Positions 35,380 through 48,351 of a DNA stretch of 64,000 nt are shown piece after piece. Below the pieces are notes generated by a model. That model was not told the origin of the DNA and searched no databases. It saw only the letters and a program-made list of their open reading frames with translations. The translations under genes were made by a program, and so were the position numbers. Origin of the DNA: Tetragonia tetragonoides (taxonomy: Eukaryota; Streptophyta; Magnoliopsida; Caryophyllales; Aizoaceae); the NCBI GenBank assembly GCA_038025085.1, contig CM076148.1, positions 36,911,691-36,975,690 on the forward strand. Reading direction: 5' to 3'. Position 1 is the first letter of the stretch, and each line of letters opens with the position of its first letter.

Positions 35380-35690
35380 TTCTCACTAAATTTTACTGAT
35401 TGGGTAAGATTTTGCCATTAATTCTCTCTAATTTGGTAAGGTCTTATCACGGATTGGGTAAGGTATTAACACTTATTTCTACTGATTGGGTAGTGTGTTG
35501 TTACTGATTTTCACTAATTCTCACTGATTTATATATGGTCATGTCACTGATTCAGTGAGTAGGAATGTGAGTTCTGTCACTGATTCAATAAGGTATTGTC
35601 ATTGATTTTCACTTATTAGATAAGATATTGTGATTGATTCCCATTGATTAGATAAGATATTGCCGCTGATTTCCAGTGATTAAGTAAGAT
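35380..35690 (+). repeat. degenerate minisatellite
   Basis: Repeated words GATTGGGTAAG, CACTGATT and TTAGATAAGATATTG at irregular spacing of about 30-50 bp. It ends exactly where the Mutator-like element starts. Confidence 0.6.
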
Positions 35691-37579
35691 CCATTATGTA
35701 GGAGGCTACTACACATACACTCAGTGTATGATTTTTTTATACACTTTGCATCCTGAGCGTCCATGTGGCCAAAATGAGGAATCTTTTTCATTTGGTGGGA
35801 GGGAAAATAGGCGCCTGTTTTTTTGGCTAGTGGAGGGAGTTTTGCCACCAAAAACATAATTAGGAGTGAAAAATATGAGGAGTCTCTACTACCATTAATG
35901 CTTGTTATTGGAAAAGCAACAATCTAACATTGATATTATCAACAAAGAAGGGAAAGGATGACTAACTTAATTTAGAAACCAAATTGAGAATCCTAAATAT
36001 TGTGCTTCATATTATCCAGCCGGTGTTCAAATTTTCCGGCGACTTACTTAAATAAAAAAAATAATAATAATTTCGCATTTCATTGTTCAAAATTTCCGGC
36101 GACGACATACTTCTCCGGTGACGACATACTTCCTTCAAGATCTCCATTATTTTCGCCGACCCATTACGAATTTCCCGGCTTGTTATCGGAAAAGCAAAAA
36201 TCTAACATTGATATTATCAAACAAAGAAGGGAAATGATGATTAACATAATTGAGAATCCTAAATATTAGTTCTTCATATTATCCGGCCAGCGTTCATACT
36301 TTCCGGCGACAAACTTAAAGAAAAAAAAAAATCTTCATATTATTCGGCCGGCGTTCATACTTTCCGGCAACAAACTAAATTTCTTTTTTAATTAATTTCA
36401 CGTTCCATTGGGGAGCTTCCTTCGTTGTAATCTTCCTTCAAAATTTCGATTATTTCCGTCGACCCATTACAAATTAGCCGGCGTCAATTTTTCGACCACC
36501 AGTTTTTTAATTAGTGGATTAATTTTCCGACCGACAAGTTTTTAAATTATTGGGTTAATTTTCCGGCAAGAGAGTCCATTATTTCCGTCAAACATTGTTA
36601 AATTTGATTAGCAGTTGATTAATTATCTTCGATCTGGGTTGTTTTTATTTTGGGCACAAATTTAACTCCGGCGACGTCCCTCCATTGCTACAGCGTACAT
36701 GTAATTTTATTTTGGCATCACTTTCTATAATGTTTGGTAGCAAAAAATACATGATATATATCCGGCTGCTTTGGCATGACTTTCTATAATTTTGTTTTGG
36801 TATGACTTTCTATAATGTTTGGTAGCAAAAAAACCCCAAATCAACAGCGCCCGTACGTTTCTATATACATGTGCGCGATTTAAAAACCTGGCTGCTTGGA
36901 TTGAATTTGGGACGATATACTCTCATCAATTAAAGTGTAATACAAGTTTTATTTTTCTCTCTCTCTTATTTTAGTTTCATCCTCTATAAGAAATCATGTA
37001 TTGTAGCGAAATTGTACAAAATGATAACATATGATTTAGTTTACATGGCAGGATAAGAAATCATATAATTTAACCTTAAGTAGCAAAATAAAGTTTATGT
37101 GGAAACCCAAAAACCTATACCCTATACACTATATACACTTCCTAAAAATATAGCTAGATAGAGAGAAAGAGAGAAGTAAAATATTAGTATGTTAGTTTTA
37201 TAAAGACGAATTGGTAATATATCTAAGTTTCTTTTTAATTCTCTTAGTATTATTGTTTTATTACAGTAGAACCTCTATATATTAATTAATACTCTATAAA
37301 TTAATGACCTCTTTAAAATAATAGTTTTTCTTGGTCCCAACACTGGCCTAAGGTGTAAGTGTTACATCTAAGTTTGTTTTTAATTCTATTACTATTATAG
37401 TTTTGTAAAAACACATTGGTAATATATCTAAGTTTGTTTTTAATTCTATTACTACTATAGGTTTATAAAACCCAAAGTGTAATATAGCTTTCATTGAAGA
37501 AATTATTTGAGACCAAATTAAAGGAAGACATTATTCATCATTTTCATATTGGGTCTGGTAATAGTGTTTAGTTTTAAAA

Positions 37580-37715
37580 TGAGTCTAGAGGACCCTCGCT
37601 GCCCCGGAAAGGTCATATGGATCCCTAAACTTCGATATCACTCATAAATCTGGTGTTTCGGCGCTTATATTGGTGTCAAAACGCCATTACAAGCCTATCA
37701 GGGACCCGATAACGC
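37580..37715 (+). repeat. stray copy of the 318-bp satellite unit
   Basis: GTCTAGAGGACCCTCGCTGC onward, through AAACTTCGATATCACTCAT to AAGCCTATCAGGGACCCGAT, matches the 3' half of the units at 28-29.5 kb. It lies inside the Mutator-like element, 8 kb from the array. Confidence 0.75.
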
Positions 37716-37859
37716 CATCATATTTAGTTTTCTTCATATTCTAGTTGTCATGTACTCCACGTCATTGGATTACTCCACTTATGATGTACTCCACTTCATT
37801 ATTTTGTAGGAAAGACACCCTGTACTCAATATGTGTTGTACGTATAATAGCATAATCAC

Positions 37860-38340
37860 CTACACCCCTCCCAATCTACAATCATTGCAATTAGTATCAT
37901 GAGAAGTAGATATAGTAGCAACTTCACCTAAACATCTCCCAATACACAATCATACCAATTAGAATCATGTCAACGGGTTATAGTAGCAAATTAACCTAAA
38001 CATCTCCCAATCCACAACCATACCAATTAGTATCATGTCAACTGCTTACAGTAGTCAATTAACCTAAACCTCTCCCAATCAAAAATGATACCAATTAGTA
38101 TCATGTCAACTGGTTATAGTAGCAAATTGATCTAAACCTCTCCCAATCCACAATCATACCAATTAAAATCATGTCAACTGGTTATAATAGAAAATTAACC
38201 TAAACCTCTCCCAATCCACAATCATACCAATTAGTATCATGTAAAATGGTTTTATAGTAGCAAATTAACCTAAACTTCTCTCAATCCACAGTCATACCAA
38301 TTAGTATCATGTCAAATGGTTATAGTAGCACATTAACCTA
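37860..38340 (+). repeat. tandem repeat of about 60-64 bp
   Basis: Roughly seven units, each with ATCATACCAATTAGTATCAT, GTCAACTGGTTATAGTAGCA and AATTAACCTAAACCTCTCCC. More units recur at about 39275-39470 and 39800-39995. Confidence 0.8.
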
Positions 38341-38540
38341 AATCCTAAACCCTAAACCCTAAACCTTAAACCTTAAACCCTATACCCTATACCCTATACC
38401 CTATACCCTATACCTTATACCCTTTACCCTATATCATATACCCTATACCCTATACCCTATACCCTATACCTTAAACCCTAAATGCTAAACCATTTACTCT
38501 ATACCCTAAACCCTAAACCCTTTACCCTATACCCCCTATT
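38340..38540 (+). repeat. degenerate telomere-like repeat tract
   Basis: CCTAAACCCTAAACCCTAAA passes into CCCTATACCCTATACC and back to CCTAAACCC. This is the plant telomere heptamer CCCTAAA with a CCCTATA variant, about 200 bp internal to the Mutator-like element. Confidence 0.8.
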
Positions 38541-38902
38541 ATACTTCTTGATTGCAGAAAACCAATTGTATGTCATTATACCCCTAGTATACTACTTAAC
38601 ATTTCACATGTTATAACAATAAATATTTGTCGTCTTTTACATTATTGTTATAGTTTAATTTGCCAACTATATAATGCTAATTTTTCATGATATCTATCTA
38701 CATTTATACTTGTTGATTCACGCTATTTATAAAAACTATAAATTTGACTTTAGCAAATATTATAATTTCATCTTGTTAGATAATCATCGACCTTCTTGTC
38801 AATAATGTCATTTATGTGACTCATTTAACCAATGGAACCGTTTGCATCATTCAGTATAACACTTGTAATCTAATATATAAAACAAATTAATAAGACCTTA
38901 GA

Positions 38903-40154
<1,252 letters not shown>

Positions 40155-40891
40155 ATTAATTTCCAGAATTAATAATATTGATTTTGTAAGCAATTAACTT
40201 GGCAATTTTTGTTAAAACTTTGTCCATTCATTGCAAACTCGTCGGAAGTAATGGTTGAAATTGGGTTTCTTATTTCTCCGGCATGCTAGGACTATAATTT
40301 ACTCTTGAATCAAATAGACACGTCCACAGATTGTAAATCACGAATTACTAATTTTGATTTTACAAAAAATTAACTCGAAAAAATAAATTTGATGGATTTT
40401 ATTCAATTAACTACCGCCGGTGTAACCGCCGGAATCGCTACGCCGGAGTGGATACGAATCGCCGGAGTGGAATCGTCGCCAGCACGACCCTCCAGATATC
40501 GGCGGAGTGGAATCGTCGCCGTCGATTTGCCGGAGTGAATTCGCCGGAGTTCGTTCGTTTCGCCGGAGTTGGTTCGCTTCGCCGGAGTTCACTTCCAAAC
40601 AAATAATGGGAATGGGGTGTGAAATTGGGTTAGATTATTGATACTGAATTATTTTGTTTCAATGCATTGGGAACATAAAGTAATAATGAGGCTTACTTTT
40701 CATTTAAATTTTGAATGAAATATTTCAAAATCACTCTTCAAATTTGAATGAAAAAGATACTTTGATGATGTAAGCATGACATAAGTGAGTTGAGAGAATA
40801 TTCAGTTTTTTTGCCACTTAAATGCTTGAGATTAAAAGTGTATATCTTGGTATATACACTGAGTATATGTGTAGACTTGTCCCATTATGTA

Positions 40892-42057
40892 AAAAACACA
40901 CTCTAGAAAAAGCTACTCTGCTAATCTAATTAGTGTGGAAAGAGATTCCATTATTCTAATGCTATGGTCTCTGGGACTTCAAGTTCCAAGGCCAACTAAT
41001 AATGACATGAGAGAAAGAGAAGAACGACAGTCCATCAACAGTATGTACACAACTTAAAAAATAATCCAACAATATCATTAGGATTTTTTTTATCTGTAAT
41101 TAAAATAGAACTATTATATTGAATGTTCTTAATTATTCATCATCGTTCGAGGACTTCTATGTAGCTTGTTTATCGATTTCATTCTTGCAAGTTGAGAAAA
41201 GGGAGAGAAATAAAATTTTCATCCAACATAATACACGGACTAGGAATTCGATATTTTCGTTGACAAACATTTGATATTAGTATTGTTTTAGTAAGAAAAG
41301 AATGTTAGGGGTTGTCAAATGGGTCCTAATGATTAATATCCAAGATTTTTCATTCAATATCTTGTCCAATTCCGTATTGGTAAATGTGTCTAATATGGCA
41401 AAATCGATGAAGCTAGAAATCTATCTATCTATATATATATATCAATAGTGAGATAGATGATGTACACACCGTAAAATGACTTTCTCCCTTAACTAACAAA
41501 CTATTGTTGTCAATGCATAAACGCGGTAGCCAAGCTGAATGACTCATAACCACTTCGTAAGGTTGTAGTTCCTGCGATATTTGTGGTAATTTATTTGAGA
41601 TTGTACAATCTTAACCCAACTAGAATTTGGATTTCGTCAATGATTATGTGGAGAGGAGCAATACCATCTCTAATTAAGCCATCAAAGTTTAATTTAACTA
41701 TTTTTCTAGTGTCTATTTATCCAAATTTGTGGTTTTGATAGAGCATTTTAAAGAAAGCCTATTGGTACATGTAAGAAATTACGTATTTCGTTTACATTAC
41801 TTTTTGAATAAGATCTCTGGGAATTAGATGAGTACTTTACTCACATTAGTGGTACACCAATGGGTACATCTTCTGCTTTACTCATTTCGAACAACTAATG
41901 CATTATGAGAAAAATCCCAGAGGAAAGTTGTAACTTTGGAGAAACATCCAATTTCCATATCCAATTATATACAATAAGCTCATCAGCACCAAAAATATAC
42001 AATAAGCTCATGAATATTATCTAAAAAATAATGACATGTCATGATGAAAATTGCGTA
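40892..42057. other. intergenic, nothing recognised
   Basis: AT-rich DNA without a gene I can support. Confidence 0.4.
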
Positions 42058-42283
42058 CTTTCTCCGTCTCAAAAAAACCCGAACCTTTGTTTCTTCACGG
42101 TCTCCAAGATACCACTTTGACCGTAAATAACTACAATTATATGAAAATAAAAATTATAACAATACGATTTTTTGAAAGTACTTTTAAAAATCAATCTAAC
42201 AAAAGTATTTTCATAATGTGAATCTTTATATATTTTCATAAATTAATGGTCAAAATTTGTTAAGTTTGACTAGACGGAGGAAG
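42058..42283. mobile_element. Stowaway-like (Tc1/mariner) MITE
   Basis: Ends CTTTCTCCGTCTCAAAAAAA and the complement of CTTCCTCCGTCTAGTC, flanked by TA on both sides (42056-42057, 42284-42285). The CTCCGTCT end and TA target site are diagnostic of Stowaway elements. 226 bp. Confidence 0.85.
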
Positions 42284-42514
42284 TATTAGTTAATCCAATC
42301 ACTACCAAGTAACAAGCCACTATTTCAAAATTATTGGAATTTGAGACACGCAAAAAAGAGAAAAGAAGCAAATCGTGTTAGATAAGCTATCTAAGTTATC
42401 AAGTGATTACTGTTTTTGAAGAATTGGCTCAGATTCTCTTTTGAAAGTACAACATTGGCTTCTAAATAGTCTCCCTTCATCATATGACTACAAACGAGCC
42501 AGAGTACTTCTCAA

Positions 42515-42810
42515 CGGCTTGCGAACATACTCGGTTAAAGCTCACGCGATAATAAACGAGTCGAGTACGAGTACTTATTTGATACTCATTTATTAAACGA
42601 GCTGAGTATGAGCACCCCAATACTCAGCTCGTTATCATTATTATAGGTTAGAATACCTAACAAAATAGAGTACTCGCGATCTGCTCGTGAACATACTCGA
42701 TCAAAGCTCGCCCGATAATAAACAGACCGAGTATGAACACCAATTTGATACTCGTTTGATAAACGAGCCGAGCACGAGCACAGAGGTACTTGGCTCGGCT
42801 CTTCTCGTTT
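42515..42810. repeat. two-copy repeat with ACTCGTTTAT / GAGCCGAGCACGAGCAC words
   Basis: Two diverged copies 165 bp apart (GCGAACATACTCGGTTAAAG and GTGAACATACTCGATCAAAG), each followed by CGATAATAAAC and an ACGAGC-rich part. A common dispersed repeat type in plants; class not determined. Confidence 0.55.
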
Positions 42811-43440
42811 AAACCCCTTCAGTTCACCATGAACAATATTCAAAAAAGAAACAGAGGTGATGGGTACATTAGCTTTCAGTTCGAATCCCCTCTCCTTGTT
42901 TTTGTATATTGCACCGACCTTTGTGCTGAACGCGAAAAAAAAAAAAATTAAAAAGGAAAAAAGCAAAAGGAAGAAACAAAAAAAAAAAAAAAATACAAAT
43001 ACTAAGAGTATTGGGGAAGGTGGTCAAGACCTTGTATCTTGACCAACCAAACAAAAATATTTTAAATAAAAAGTATTTGTCAAGCTCTGCTCCCCAGATG
43101 TAATGAAGGACAATGGCCATAAGATATTACAGAAAATCTCCAAATCTGAGAGTTGGCAATGTCAGTAGCTAGGCTTGAGCTAGCATGATTACACTAAAGT
43201 ACACTGCTTAAAACAAACTATAAACTACTAATTAAAAAGCTAAAGGTCACACATACACACACAATTACACATACAAGATTACATATCTAGTAATAAAGCA
43301 TCAAAGAAAAAAGTAAAAATAAAATTACATCTAAAACAATATTATTGTTCATATAAATTCATATAAGGTAGTCTCTTTAATAAAATAATTTTATTTACAG
43401 TAGCAGTGGCGGTGGTTAATCATCAAGAGCTCTCTTTTTT
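42811..43440. other. upstream region of the bHLH gene
   Basis: Contains an A-rich stretch (42936-42990) and AT-rich DNA. No gene supported. Confidence 0.4.
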
Positions 43441-43453
43441 ATGCAGGCGTGGG

Positions 43454-43460
43454 TATAAAT
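43454..43460 (+). promoter_or_regulatory. TATA box of the bHLH49-like gene
   Basis: TATAAAT at 43454-43460 is followed by a CT-rich leader (TTTTTTCTTTTCTCTCTCTT), typical of plant core promoters and 5' UTRs. The transcription start is probably near 43485. Confidence 0.5.
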
Positions 43461-43484
43461 GCAGGACCTTTGCCATTACTCCTT

Positions 43485-43860
43485 CCCTTTTTTCTTTTCT
43501 CTCTCTTTATTTTCCCATCTTTCTCAGTTTCTCTCTTTAGAAATTTACAAAATTTTGCTTAATTTTCTCATACTTAGAAGTTTAGAACTGTTGTTTTACT
43601 AGAATTTAGACCATCTTTCTAACTTAAGCTAAGCTACTAGAGTATTATTTTGCCTCATCTAATTAGCTATTTCAAATCATATAGCTGTATATACAAAAGG
43701 TAGGAGCTTGTGGGCAACACTGAAATGATGTAAACAGAGGAACAATTAGAAGAAGAAGAAGGTGGGTTTTTGAAGCAAAAGCCAAAATTCAATAAAGTTT
43801 CTTTAGTAAAAAGCTTCAATGGAGGTCAGAGTACCAAAAGTTACACAGAATCTAGAATGG
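43485..43860 (+). other. 5' UTR exon of the bHLH49-like gene, with upstream ORFs
   Basis: A good donor (TAGAATGG|GTATCT) ends the exon at 43860. The acceptor is GGTTGCTTTAG at 44680, leaving a leader intron of 820 bp. The exon holds a minimal ATG ATG TAA (43725-43733) and an ATG at 43819 that opens a longer upstream frame. Confidence 0.5.
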
Positions 43861-44700
43861 GTATCTTTTATCTTCCCTCTCTATGATTCAGAACTGAGCC
43901 TTTTTTGCTCTGACTAGGTTTTTTTTTTTTTTTTTTTTTCATTTAATTTTTTTGATATTGAAGTTTCTGAGGGTTCATTTATTATGCTGAAATCAATGCC
44001 TTTGTTCAAATTGACTGCTCTTATAGGCTTTATTTGCAGCTACTGTGTTGAATGGGTTCTTGGTAGTCCTTCTGGGTTTTAAATTTTTTCTGTTATGGTA
44101 CAAGTTTTGTTCAGTGATTGCTTTTTCATGAGAGTAAATTTGTTATTGGTAGTTAAATGTTATGATGATCCTAGTACATAAATGGGTACATGGGTTTTGT
44201 TTTTAATGATGGTCTGTTGCTATCAGTATCAGCTCATTTATTGAAGTTGGGTTCCTGACTTTTTCACTTCCTTGTTTGGCTGGTCTTTGCTGTGACTAGC
44301 CTGATCAGTAGTAGTAGCAGTCAGTAGTTCTTCTTAGGGTGAATTGGGTTGCTTTGGTTTTTGTGTGTGGTGGGGAAGGGTTTGTTAAGGGAATCTTTGT
44401 CACTGTCCTCTTAATTTCAATGTTTCAGTTTTGAAGCTCTTCAAATTTCTTCAATTGGGCTTGTTTTATTTCATTAGGTTTTTCTTTCACTTATTATCTT
44501 GGTGGGTTGTTGTTGGCTCTTCAGGTTTCTGATCTTAAGTCAATTAGGGAACTGGGGTTTATTTGAGGGGTTTTGGTGTTTCATTCTGGTTGTGTTAAAA
44601 ACCACTTGAAAACCCACCAGAAAAAAAGTAAGACAAGGAAGAAAAGAACAAGAGTGAGTGCTTATATTTGGTTGCTTTAGTTGATAAAAGTGAAGTTGAT

Positions 44701-47700
44701 ATGGATATGAGTGATAATGATAACTCAGAGCTAGAGAAGAGGAATGAAGAATCCATGAGCTACCATTCCCCCGTTTTGTCGGCTGACTGGCGATATAACG
44801 GTGCCAATTTCGCCAATTCGTCGATTGGGAATCCTATGGCTGTTTGTGGAGACGTAGTTGGCCCTTCCTGTTCCACAGGTTCAATGGTGGACTCATTTGG
44901 TCAACATGTTTGGGAGCAGCCGGTGAATGCTGCATCCTTAGGATTCAACGAAATGAATGTTCCTAATGGTTCAAGCAACTCTGATCCTCTCTCAATGCTC
45001 AAAAGTGGCCTATTCTTACCGAGCATGTCAGGGATGCTGCCTCATAGCTTGTCCCAGTTTCCTGCTGATTCTGCTTTCATTGAACGTGCTGCTCGGTTCT
45101 CTAGCTTCAACGGGGGACATTTTAGTGATATCCTGAACCCTTTTGGCATCCATCAAGCCACTAATCCTTACGTTCGAGGTGCCGCAATGATGCAAGGTCC
45201 ACAAGTGCTCTTGCAAGGGAATGCTATGAAACCAGTTCCTGATAGGGAGCCACAGAAGACTGACACAAACATTGTTGAAACCTCAAAGGATGCTCCTTTG
45301 CCTCCAGGACGCGGGGCTGTGGAAGGGAGTCCACCCAATAACGAGACAATGGTTGAAAGGTTTCGTGATGAAGCGAAACAAGGTGTCTCAGTTTCTGGAA
45401 ACGAGTCTGATGAAGCAGGGTTTAGTGGCGGTGGTGCCCAAGAGGATAGGACACCGTCGTCATCTAAAGGGCTTGGTTCAAAGAAAAGAAAAAGAGTAAA
45501 TAAGGTAGATAATGGCCTAAGGCCTAAGTAATGCTTCAGTTTTATTGATTGTAGTTTTTCATTCAATACTGATTTGGTTTTGTGTTAGGATGCTGAGCCT
45601 GAGCAAGGTAATGAAGGTCAGCAGCAATCTGGTGAAGCTGGGAAAAATGATCCAGAAATTCAACAGAAGGGAGAGCAAAATTCAACACCAACTGGAAATA
45701 AGTCAAATGGAAGACATGGTAAGCAGAGTTCTCAAGCTTCTGATCCTGGGAAGGAAGACTACATACATGTAAGAGCACGAAGAGGACAGGCTACTAACAG
45801 TCACAGTCTCGCAGAGAGGGTAATTTTTTTATTTTTTTTGATGATTGTACCAGTATATGAACTTGTCGTTTGTTGTTACTAATAGTCATGTATCTGGCAA
45901 ATAGGTTAGGAGGGAAAAGATCAGTGAGAGGATGAAATTTCTCCAAGACCTTGTACCTGGTTGCAGTAAGGTTAACTCCTGAACCTAATATCTTAGAAAG
46001 CCTGGGTTTTGCTTAGATTTGAGTTGTGAAGTTTATATCAAATATACCAATTGTCTTTGTAGGTCACCGGCAAAGCAGTTATGCTGGATGAAATTATTAA
46101 CTATGTTCAATCATTACAACGGCAGGTTGAGGTACAGTATTGAGAAACTTATCGATCTCCTTCATTTTATCAAGCTGCCTTTCAGAATAATAGTTTTTCT
46201 GCATGGTTATATTCCAATTCCTACAATATGTATTTGTGATGCAGCAATTCCTGAACCATTCTTTGTTATTAATTTCCTGTTCGTACAATCTTCTGGTTTT
46301 ATTTATTTATTTATTATTATTATTTTTGCTCGTGTTTTGCAGGGGTGAGCATAAATACCGGGTACCCGGTATTGGAATTGGAATTGGTTCGGAACCGGTG
46401 GTTCCGGAACCAGAACCAGTTTCATGGATCCAATTCCGGTTCCCAAAAATAGGAACCGGTACTAACCAATTCCAATTCCGATTTCTAACTTTTCGGAACC
46501 GGAACCGGTTGGGTACTCGGTGTAACCGAAATCGAAACCATAAGTTTCCTTTTGAAATGCAAATAATTCATATTTCCCACACTATAGTGTCTCCAGTAGG
46601 TAAGTATCAAGTAATTTCTATGTGTAAAACAAGCAAAATGATCTGCCAGTGAAGGGAGAACAAAGCCAAATGATGTGCCAGTCCAAGGAAAACCCATAAA
46701 AATGTTTAAAACAAATGCTAACAGTTGAGTCCTTTGGGAGTTTGATTTATTTGTTTTAGGGAGTTTGGGGTTAGTATTAATTTGCTACCTAAGCTGAAAT
46801 CATTTCATCTAGGCACTTCTATCTAAGTATTATAAGTAGTTATTTTAGGGAATTTATAATTGTTTGTATAATATTAAGCTGTTTTTTATTACTCGTATTA
46901 AAATATAAATTATTTGATTTAAAAAATAAGAAATTTGGATTTTTGTATGGACTTGGGTACCCAGGAACCAGTGGGTACCCGGCGGATCCAATTCCAATTC
47001 CTAAATGTAGGAACCGGTAGGAACCAATTCCAATTCCAATTCTCAATAATTAGGAACCGATGGATCCAATTCCAATTCCGGATAGTGCACTACCGGGTGG
47101 GTACCCGGTTGCGCTCAACCCTAGTGTTTTGTGCACTTGAATTGTTTGTGGATATTGAAAATCGAGGACTCCTATCTACTTTAATCCCAGTTTTGCTTCT
47201 TGAAGCATGAAATGATTATCTTACAGGGATGTTCTTGCCAGCCTCACTTGTGTTTGCATATAACCCTTCTGATTATCTCCTCTGTTTGTTGTTCTGTCTT
47301 GGTTCTGTATTTTCACAGTTTTTGTCTATGAAACTTGCAACGGTTAATCCAAGACTGGACCTCAACATCGAACGGCTTCTTGCAAAAGATGTGAGTATAA
47401 GTGAATGGTTCAGTCAACGTATTGGCAAAAGAAGTGTGTCTAGTCAATTAATATATGCTTAGGATTGCCCCCTGATATTTTACTTCTGTTTAACAGCAGA
47501 TGTTTCCGGGGAGAGCGGGTCCACCAGGTTTGGGATTTTCTCCAGAGATGCCAATGGCTTATCCGGCTCTGCACTCAACACAGCCCCCCATGTTGCAGCC
47601 AGTTGCTCCTGGCATGGGAAATTCTTCTGATGTGCTAAGGAGAGCTATTACTTCCCAATTGATGAATATGGGAGGGTACAAAGAATCGTCTTCTCAGGTA

Positions 47701-48351
47701 TCCTTGTTAGAAACATTTTTTCTCTTTGGAAATACTTTCTTGTATATTGGATTGGCCTCGTAGGTGGATGGACCATCTACCACTCACTAAAGGTGTGATC
47801 GCAATGTAGTGATTTTCTGCCCTGTAGATTTTAATTAATAGATTACGGTTCATGGAAGATGGTACGCAGCCTAAGTTGCGTACCCTGTCCAAGTTTACTG
47901 TGCTTAAGTGTCGGTACTTCCATCTGACAAACAAAAGACAGACTCGTATCTATAGTTGTGCACAATTTGGGCTAACATTTGCGATAGGTTTAAATTTGAT
48001 AACTCTGGACATTCTGTTGTATCTTAGTTAACACAAAGACCCCTATTCAAGATTTCTTCTTCAACTTATAGATATTTGCTAGTTTAAGCTTGTACTGATA
48101 TTTGGTTTCCATGTGGGTGTGTCACTACAGTTGCCAAATGCATGGGAGGATGAGCTTCACAATGTTGTGCAGATGGGCTTCAATGCAAGTGCTCCCATTG
48201 AGAATCAAGAAACTAACTGTTAGATTCCACACTTTACCCCATCTTTTCCTCGACAATTGGGTTGCGTAAAGAGTCGGTTCATCTAAACCTTAATTTTTCC
48301 TTGACATTTGCAGGTTCTGTGTCTTCAAGCCAAATGAAAGCTGAACCTTGA
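44701..48351 (+). CDS. BHLH49: bHLH transcription factor, bHLH49/CIB-like clade
   Basis: Eight coding exons: 44701-45504, 45589-45819, 45905-45970, 46063-46131, 47319-47390, 47497 (or 47500)-47697, 48131-48218 and 48314-48351. All are GT-AG and the frame is continuous, about 521 aa. The N-terminal 350 residues are acidic and Ser/Pro-rich, with the block FPADSAFIERAARFSSFNGG and a KKRKR nuclear signal. The bHLH domain has GQATNSHSLAERVRREKISE (His, Glu, Arg at the base-contact positions, for E/G-box DNA), a loop at VPGCSKVTGK and a second helix ending in LQRQVE, then FLSMKLATVNP. The C-terminus SSQMKAEP matches the family ending. These are nuclear regulators of growth and flowering. The start is chosen from the conserved MDxS beginning. 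A hAT element expands intron 4. Transcripts retaining the last intron would end at TAG 48221-48223. Confidence 0.9.
46340..47123. mobile_element. hAT-type non-autonomous element in a bHLH49 intron
   Basis: Ends CAGGGGTGAGC (46340) and the complement of TAGGGTTGAGC (to 47123), flanked by an exact 8-bp duplication GTGTTTTG (46332-46339, 47124-47131). The subterminal regions are packed with GGAATTGGAATTGG / GGAACCGG words. No transposase. 784 bp in the same transcriptional unit as the gene. Confidence 0.9.

Noticed and set aside
45168..45566. 132-codon antisense frame within bHLH49 exon 2
   Set aside because: Shadow of the real coding strand.
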